Shown: piece by piece, positions 6,494-8,759 of the stretch | How the letters are laid out: each line of letters starts with the position of its first letter | How positions within the stretch are numbered: position 1 is the stretch's first letter | NCBI GenBank assembly: GCA_002383325.1 | Contig: DFYJ01000084.1 | Span: 44,980-53,738 of the forward strand | From: Candidatus Aminicenantes bacterium UBA4085 | Lineage (GTDB): Bacteria; Acidobacteriota; Aminicenantia; Aminicenantales; UBA4085 | Reading direction: 5' to 3' | Length of the DNA stretch: 8,759 bases | Position numbers and translations under genes: made by a program | Notes under the pieces: generated by a model | What the model saw: the letters and a program-made list of their open reading frames with translations, nothing else | Told to the model about the DNA's origin: nothing | Database searches by the model: none

Positions 6494-8759
6494 CCGCGTC
6501 CCGCCAGTAGCGCAGCTTGCCGCGCTGAGGAGAGTCCGGCGAGCCGTCATAAGCCAGCCCGGAGTTCCAGGGCTTGTTCTCCACCAGCAGCCGGCCCTTG
6601 TGGAGGGCTTTGGTCAGGTTGACGATGGTGTAGGCCAGGCCGTCCCCGCCCTCGGCGGCGAACAGAAAGTCGCCGTCGGTCTCGAAGTCGCCCAGCGTGA
6701 TGCGGCCCTTTTCATAGAGGTAGCGGGGCCGCTTGTTGTCGCGGACCATGTCCCGCCGCAGGTCGGCCTTGGCCCCGACCGTGAAGTGGCGTCCGCCCGT
6801 CTCCACGGACACGGCCAGAGCGTCGCGGGCCCCGCCGCCGGGCAGGAGCTTGACGGCGGCGGCCAAGGCGGCCGGGTCGGCTCCGGCCGGGTGGGGGATG
6901 AGGACGGTTACGAACCCGCTCGACTCGCCCAGCTCGAAGTGCTGGGCCCGGGTCTGGTGGATGGTCAGCTCGTCATGATAGTGCCGCTTCTGGGGCTCCA
7001 CGCCCTCGAGTCGGAATCCCGTGTCGGGCATGACGATCAGCAGGCGCTTGTCCTGCGGCAGGGGAACGGTGATGGCGCCGGCCGTGTTGGCGATGCCGTC
7101 GTAGCCCGTGTCGTACCAGCCGGGGCCCTGGGCGTGGATCTTGCGGGTGTGCCAGAGATCGGCCAGCGTGAACCACTCTTCGCGCAGGGACTTGAAGAAG
7201 TCGAAGACGACGTAAAAGCCGCCCTCCTTGACGTAAACGATGACCCGGTCGGACTGATAGCCCCAGTTGTCGTCGATCGTCCGGGCCCGGCCGTAGGCGA
7301 AGTCGGACAGGTCGAGGAAATCGACTTTCTGCGTCCGTACCCGGCGATAGGAGCCGGCGTCGCGCAAAAAGTCGAGGAGCTTCTGGCCGGGTATGGCGGC
7401 GAATCCGGGCGAGCTGTAGCGGGCCTCGCCGTCCTTCTGGCCCATGAAGATCTTCTCCGGCCGGACGACCAGCCGGTTGTGGAAGTAGTCCTGGCGGAAC
7501 TGGCCGAAGGGGCCGCTGGGCATGTAGTCGCGGTAGCCCGCGTCGTGGAGCAGGACCGACCCGCCGTCCATCAGCAGGGCGATGGAGTTCTCGTCGGCGT
7601 GGCCGTGGGTCATCTTTTCCTCTTCGACCGGGATGGTGTCGCGGAGGTAGTCGCGGAAGTTCAGCCCGCCGTCGCCCTCGTCCCGGTAGTTCCACAGGAG
7701 GTAGGGGGCGGCCGGGCCCCAGCCGCCGCGGAAGACGATCTTCTTGCCCTGGACATCCTCCATGACCTCCCGCGAGAAGGCGGTCGGCTCGGTCGCGGCG
7801 ACGGCGTCGCTGCCCCAACGGACGATGTCCATGAACATGTAACCCAGCCCGACGCTGTTGGCGGTCTCAAACTTCACGAATTGGCGGGCGATGCGCGACG
7901 CGGCCCACTTGAGCTGGGGATTCCCGTAGCGGGCCGCGGCCGCTTCGAAGAAGACCAGGTAATGCGTCCAGTTGGCTTCCCAATGGGCGTCGCCGAAGTC
8001 GGGGATCATCCCGGCCGGGCTCATCAGATTGAGGAAGTATTGGGCGTAATAAAATATTTCGGGCGTCGCGAACAGGCCTTCCATGTCGCGCAAGGCGTCG
8101 GCGTAGCCGAGCAGGGAGTAGAGCCAGATGCCGTGGTAGATGGTGGCGTCCTCGATCTCCCAATTGCCCCAGTTGTCGTCGCCCAGGGCCTTCCGCTGCA
8201 TCTCCCAGGTCTTGACGCTCGGGTCGGAAGGCAGGGCCCGCACCGCCCAGGCGATGTTCTCGGCCCGCAGGATGGCGCGGTTCATGGCCCCCCATTCCTG
8301 GGTCCGGAGCATGTAGCCGATGCTTTCGGAGATGATCTTGGCGCAGATAGCGGCCTCGTTGGGAGTCAGCTGCTTCAGGCGCTGGAGCGCGTCATAGGCG
8401 CGGATGTAGCGCATGACGGTGAAGAAGTCGGACAGGGCCGGGACGGCGTCGTCATAGTCGTGGCGAAGCTTGCGGGCCCAATCCGGGAACTCGGACCGGT
8501 AGTCGCCGTAGGTCAGGAGAACCTTCTTGGCCCGGGCCGCGTATTCGGGCTTGCGCTCGCGCTCATAGAGCTGGGCATAGATCGCGGCCATCTCCAGGAG
8601 GCCGCCGGGGGAGCGGTAGCCGAAGACGTTCTTGGGATCGAAGGTCTTCCGCCAATTCGCGATCATCTCGTCGTAGTGGGCCCAGGCATAGTCGGCCGAA
8701 GCCCTGGCGTAAGCCAGGTACTGGGACATCGGAACGGCTTGGATCGCGGTCGGGGCGGC
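6480..8759 (-). CDS. heparinase II/III-family polysaccharide lyase, 5'-truncated at window edge
   Basis: An enzyme expected to cleave a uronic-acid-containing polysaccharide by beta-elimination. The first ATG in the window is at 8729, but the frame stays open to the edge and the ten codons before that ATG read AAPTAIQAVP, like sequence just after a signal peptide, so the true start lies outside. Numbering from that ATG (749 residues): an alpha-helical toroid covers about 5-320, with WGAMNRAILRAENIAW at 146-161 and MIPDFGDAHWEANW at 241-254. A beta-sandwich follows with the family signature HGHADENSIALLMDGG at 375-390 (candidate catalytic His), LLHDAGYRDY at 393-402 and DYFHNRLVV at 414-422. 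The domain order and length fit the PL12/PL21-type heparinase II/III group. Substrate (heparan-like, alginate or other) cannot be read from sequence. Its 3' end overlaps the end of the opposing gene. Confidence 0.88.
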   Translation of the reverse strand, partial: AAPTAIQAVPMSQYLAYARASADYAWAHYDEMIANWRKTFDPKNVFGYRSPGGLLEMAAIYAQLYERERKPEYAARAKKVLLTYGDYRSEFPDWARKLRHDYDDAVPALSDFFTVMRYIRAYDALQRLKQLTPNEAAICAKIISESIGYMLRTQEWGAMNRAILRAENIAWAVRALPSDPSVKTWEMQRKALGDDNWGNWEIEDATIYHGIWLYSLLGYADALRDMEGLFATPEIFYYAQYFLNLMSPAGMIPDFGDAHWEANWTHYLVFFEAAAARYGNPQLKWAASRIARQFVKFETANSVGLGYMFMDIVRWGSDAVAATEPTAFSREVMEDVQGKKIVFRGGWGPAAPYLLWNYRDEGDGGLNFRDYLRDTIPVEEEKMTHGHADENSIALLMDGGSVLLHDAGYRDYMPSGPFGQFRQDYFHNRLVVRPEKIFMGQKDGEARYSSPGFAAIPGQKLLDFLRDAGSYRRVRTQKVDFLDLSDFAYGRARTIDDNWGYQSDRVIVYVKEGGFYVVFDFFKSLREEWFTLADLWHTRKIHAQGPGWYDTGYDGIANTAGAITVPLPQDKRLLIVMPDTGFRLEGVEPQKRHYHDELTIHQTRAQHFELGESSGFVTVLIPHPAGADPAALAAAVKLLPGGGARDALAVSVETGGRHFTVGAKADLRRDMVRDNKRPRYLYEKGRITLGDFETDGDFLFAAEGGDGLAYTIVNLTKALHKGRLLVENKPWNSGLAYDGSPDSPQRGKLRYWRDAVKTP

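Noticed and set aside
8046..8060. AT-rich pocket inside the lyase gene (TAATAAAATATTT), considered as an internal promoter.
   Set aside because: It encodes the in-frame residues EIFYYA of the lyase and has no partner -35 element or downstream gene to serve.

Overview
This is a GC-rich, densely coding stretch of a bacterial chromosome. Six protein genes fill almost all of it, and the spaces between them are 10 to 60 bases. No tRNA, rRNA, CRISPR array, insertion sequence or phage gene is visible. A PilT retraction ATPase points to a bacterium with type IV pili. The gene mix (M1 peptidase with a GGMEYP motif, heparinase-type lyase, unfamiliar sugar-enzyme-like protein) and the base composition would suit an Acidobacteria/Aminicenantes-like or similar environmental lineage. 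That placement is a guess from style, not from a marker gene.

Layout, left to right. (1) Bases 14-1288 (+) hold the C-terminal two thirds of an M1-family zinc aminopeptidase, with its 5' part cut off by the window edge and a probable one-base frameshift close to that edge. (2) Ten bases downstream, 1299-2168 (+) encodes a multi-pass membrane protein of unknown function, probably in the same operon. (3) Convergent to it, 2181-2372 (-) is a 63-residue membrane protein with a strong ribosome binding site. (4) A 48-base divergent intergenic region separates this from 2421-2915 (+), a free-standing YbaK/ProX-type Ala-tRNA(Pro)-editing deacylase. (5) 2972-4132 (+) is pilT. (6) 15 bases on, 4148-6493 (+) is a 781-residue protein that looks like a glycoside hydrolase (N-terminal alpha/beta domain, then a barrel-like region), but I cannot assign it to a named family. 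(7) 6480-8759 (-) is a heparinase II/III-family polysaccharide lyase that runs off the right edge. Its 3' end overlaps the 3' end of gene 6 by 14 bases.

How they may work together. The left pair (peptidase plus membrane protein) reads as one transcription unit. The deacylase is a translation-quality gene. pilT and the 781-residue gene are closely spaced on one strand and may be co-transcribed, although their roles look unrelated. The 781-residue protein and the lyase form a tail-to-tail pair that could act on the same uronic-acid-containing polysaccharide. The lyase would act outside the cytoplasm, since it probably has a signal peptide beyond the window. The other protein has no visible signal peptide. 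This pairing is the most likely place for undescribed biology here, but it rests on inference.
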